A DNA stretch of 64,000 nucleotides, taken from positions 1 through 64,000 of the forward strand of contig JANYBW010000084.1 of NCBI GenBank assembly GCA_025360585.1, written 5' to 3'. Below are positions 63,249-64,000 of this stretch, one piece after another. This DNA comes from Actinomycetes bacterium. Its GTDB lineage: Bacteria > Actinomycetota > Acidimicrobiia > IMCC26256 > PALSA-610. A model generated the notes under the pieces. It was not told where the DNA came from, did no database searches, and saw nothing but the letters and a program-made list of their open reading frames with translations. Each line of letters starts with the position of its first letter. Within the stretch, counting starts at the first letter, position 1. The translations under genes and the position numbers were made by a program.

Positions 63249-64000
63249 CAATCGCGCCTGTCGTGATTCGGAATCGCAGTATCACTGGGATGTCCGCAGT
63301 GCTGTTGCCCTTTCACGACGACACGACAATCGATTGGTTTGGATTCGAAGCGCACCTCGATCGCACGATCGCGGCAGGCATCATCCCCGCACTCAACATG
63401 GACACCGGATTCGGACCGGTACTGAGCGCAAAAGATCGCGACCGCGTTCTCGCGATTGGTCGCGACCGGGCCGTTGCTTTCATTGCGGGCGCGCACGTAC
63501 CGGACTCACCGACGATGGCGTTCGATCTCGCGAGCTATTGCGCAGAGTTTGAACGCATCGAATCGAATGGAGGCACTCCCATCGTGTTTCCCTCGTTCGG
63601 CATGGCTTCGCTCACCGACGACAAACTCGTTTCCGCGCACCAGAATCTTGCCCGCACCACCGACTCCTTCTATGGCTTCGAGCTCGGTGCGATGTTTCAC
63701 CCCGCCGGGCGAATATTTTCACTTGAGGTCTTCACGGCATTACTCGACCTTCCGCAAATCGTCGGCTTGAAACACTCGTCCCTGAGCCGGGAACAAGAGT
63801 GGCTGCGGCTTGAGATCCGCGACCGGCTGCGGCCGGGCTTTCGCGTACTCACCGGCAACGATTTGGCGATCGACATGGTGACGTACGGCAGCGACTACCT
63901 CTTGGGCTTATCGACGTTTGCGCCTGATGCGTTCGCGGCCCGCGATCGAGCCTGGGAAAAGGGCGACGACCCAACGTTTTTTGCTTTGAACGATCAATTG
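63245..64000 (+). CDS. dihydrodipicolinate synthase/N-acetylneuraminate lyase family protein, cut by the window edge
   Basis: Open for 252 codons from the GTG at 63245 to the window end without a stop. MSAVLLPFHDD, GIIPALNMDTGFG, IAGAHVPDSPT and the Schiff-base lysine in IVGLKHSSLSR identify the DapA family; here more likely a keto-acid or sugar-acid aldolase than lysine synthesis, given its partners. The GTGA overlap places it in the same operon. Confidence 0.88.
   Translation, partial: MTIAPVVIRNRSITGMSAVLLPFHDDTTIDWFGFEAHLDRTIAAGIIPALNMDTGFGPVLSAKDRDRVLAIGRDRAVAFIAGAHVPDSPTMAFDLASYCAEFERIESNGGTPIVFPSFGMASLTDDKLVSAHQNLARTTDSFYGFELGAMFHPAGRIFSLEVFTALLDLPQIVGLKHSSLSREQEWLRLEIRDRLRPGFRVLTGNDLAIDMVTYGSDYLLGLSTFAPDAFAARDRAWEKGDDPTFFALNDQL

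Overview
The window reads as a chromosomal segment of a free-living, aerobic, GC-rich actinobacterium. The gene content fits class Acidimicrobiia (Ilumatobacter- or Microthrix-like): a WS/DGAT acyltransferase, an SCP-x type thiolase, F420/FMN-type LLM oxidoreductase, P450s, mycothiol-dependent-type maleylpyruvate isomerase family protein, TesB, DUF2237, and many actinobacterial alpha/beta hydrolases and SDRs. This placement is inference from family content; there is no rRNA or other decisive marker. There is no prophage, insertion sequence, CRISPR array or rRNA operon. One tRNA (initiator fMet, minus strand) lies at the left edge.

Layout. 1-5.7 kb (minus): tRNA-fMet, a nucleosidase coupled to a two-domain VOC protein, two ferritin-like proteins and a large secreted hydrolase with a C-terminal Calx-beta-like domain. 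5.8-9.6 kb (plus): probable operon of DUF2237, a four-helix membrane protein, a P450, an alpha/beta hydrolase and an HD-domain protein. 9.5-12.5 kb (minus): PrmA, a low-complexity secreted protein and an LLM oxidoreductase. 12.7-14.6 kb (plus): a GGDEF-EAL protein. 14.7-18.9 kb: thiolase plus an HMG-CoA-synthase-like/OB-fold fusion (minus) divergent from a wax ester synthase/DGAT. 19-30 kb: scattered metabolic genes (aminoglycoside-phosphotransferase-like, M55 peptidase, DapB-like reductase, two SDRs, DUF1996, MDR reductase, TesB, EamA transporter, SpeE-like synthase, patatin). 30-39 kb: a large LuxR/LAL regulator, an atypical P450, an amidohydrolase and a tight three-gene set (IPNS-like oxygenase, PLP decarboxylase, TauD-like dioxygenase). 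39-41 kb: glnK-amt with a clear terminator. 41-49 kb: serine hydrolase, mycothiol-type protein, DinB-MOSC fusion, LmeA-like protein coupled to a HAD-acyltransferase fusion, an HSL-type esterase and a response regulator. 49-60 kb: GH38 alpha-mannosidase, PAP2, nitroreductase, truncated YjbR, nitrobindin-like, methyltransferase, CMD, aldo/keto reductase, second patatin, MFS. 60-64 kb: translationally coupled OYE / 2-hydroxyacid dehydrogenase / sugar isomerase / DapA-family operon running off the right edge.

The least explained content is non-coding. Three near-identical long perfect palindromes with compensatory changes (about 35.7, 55.75 and 60.0 kb), a dispersed element of about 150 bp filling two intergenic regions (33.0 and 42.8 kb, the second carrying a fourfold 27-bp expansion), and a 53-bp element placed just upstream of two unrelated genes (41.4 and 44.7 kb) are repeat families I do not recognise. 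In addition, short head-to-tail duplications (11-28 bp) repeatedly sit on gene ends, often with the stop codon inside the first unit. Start codons were reassigned where an upstream open frame extends beyond the conserved domain.
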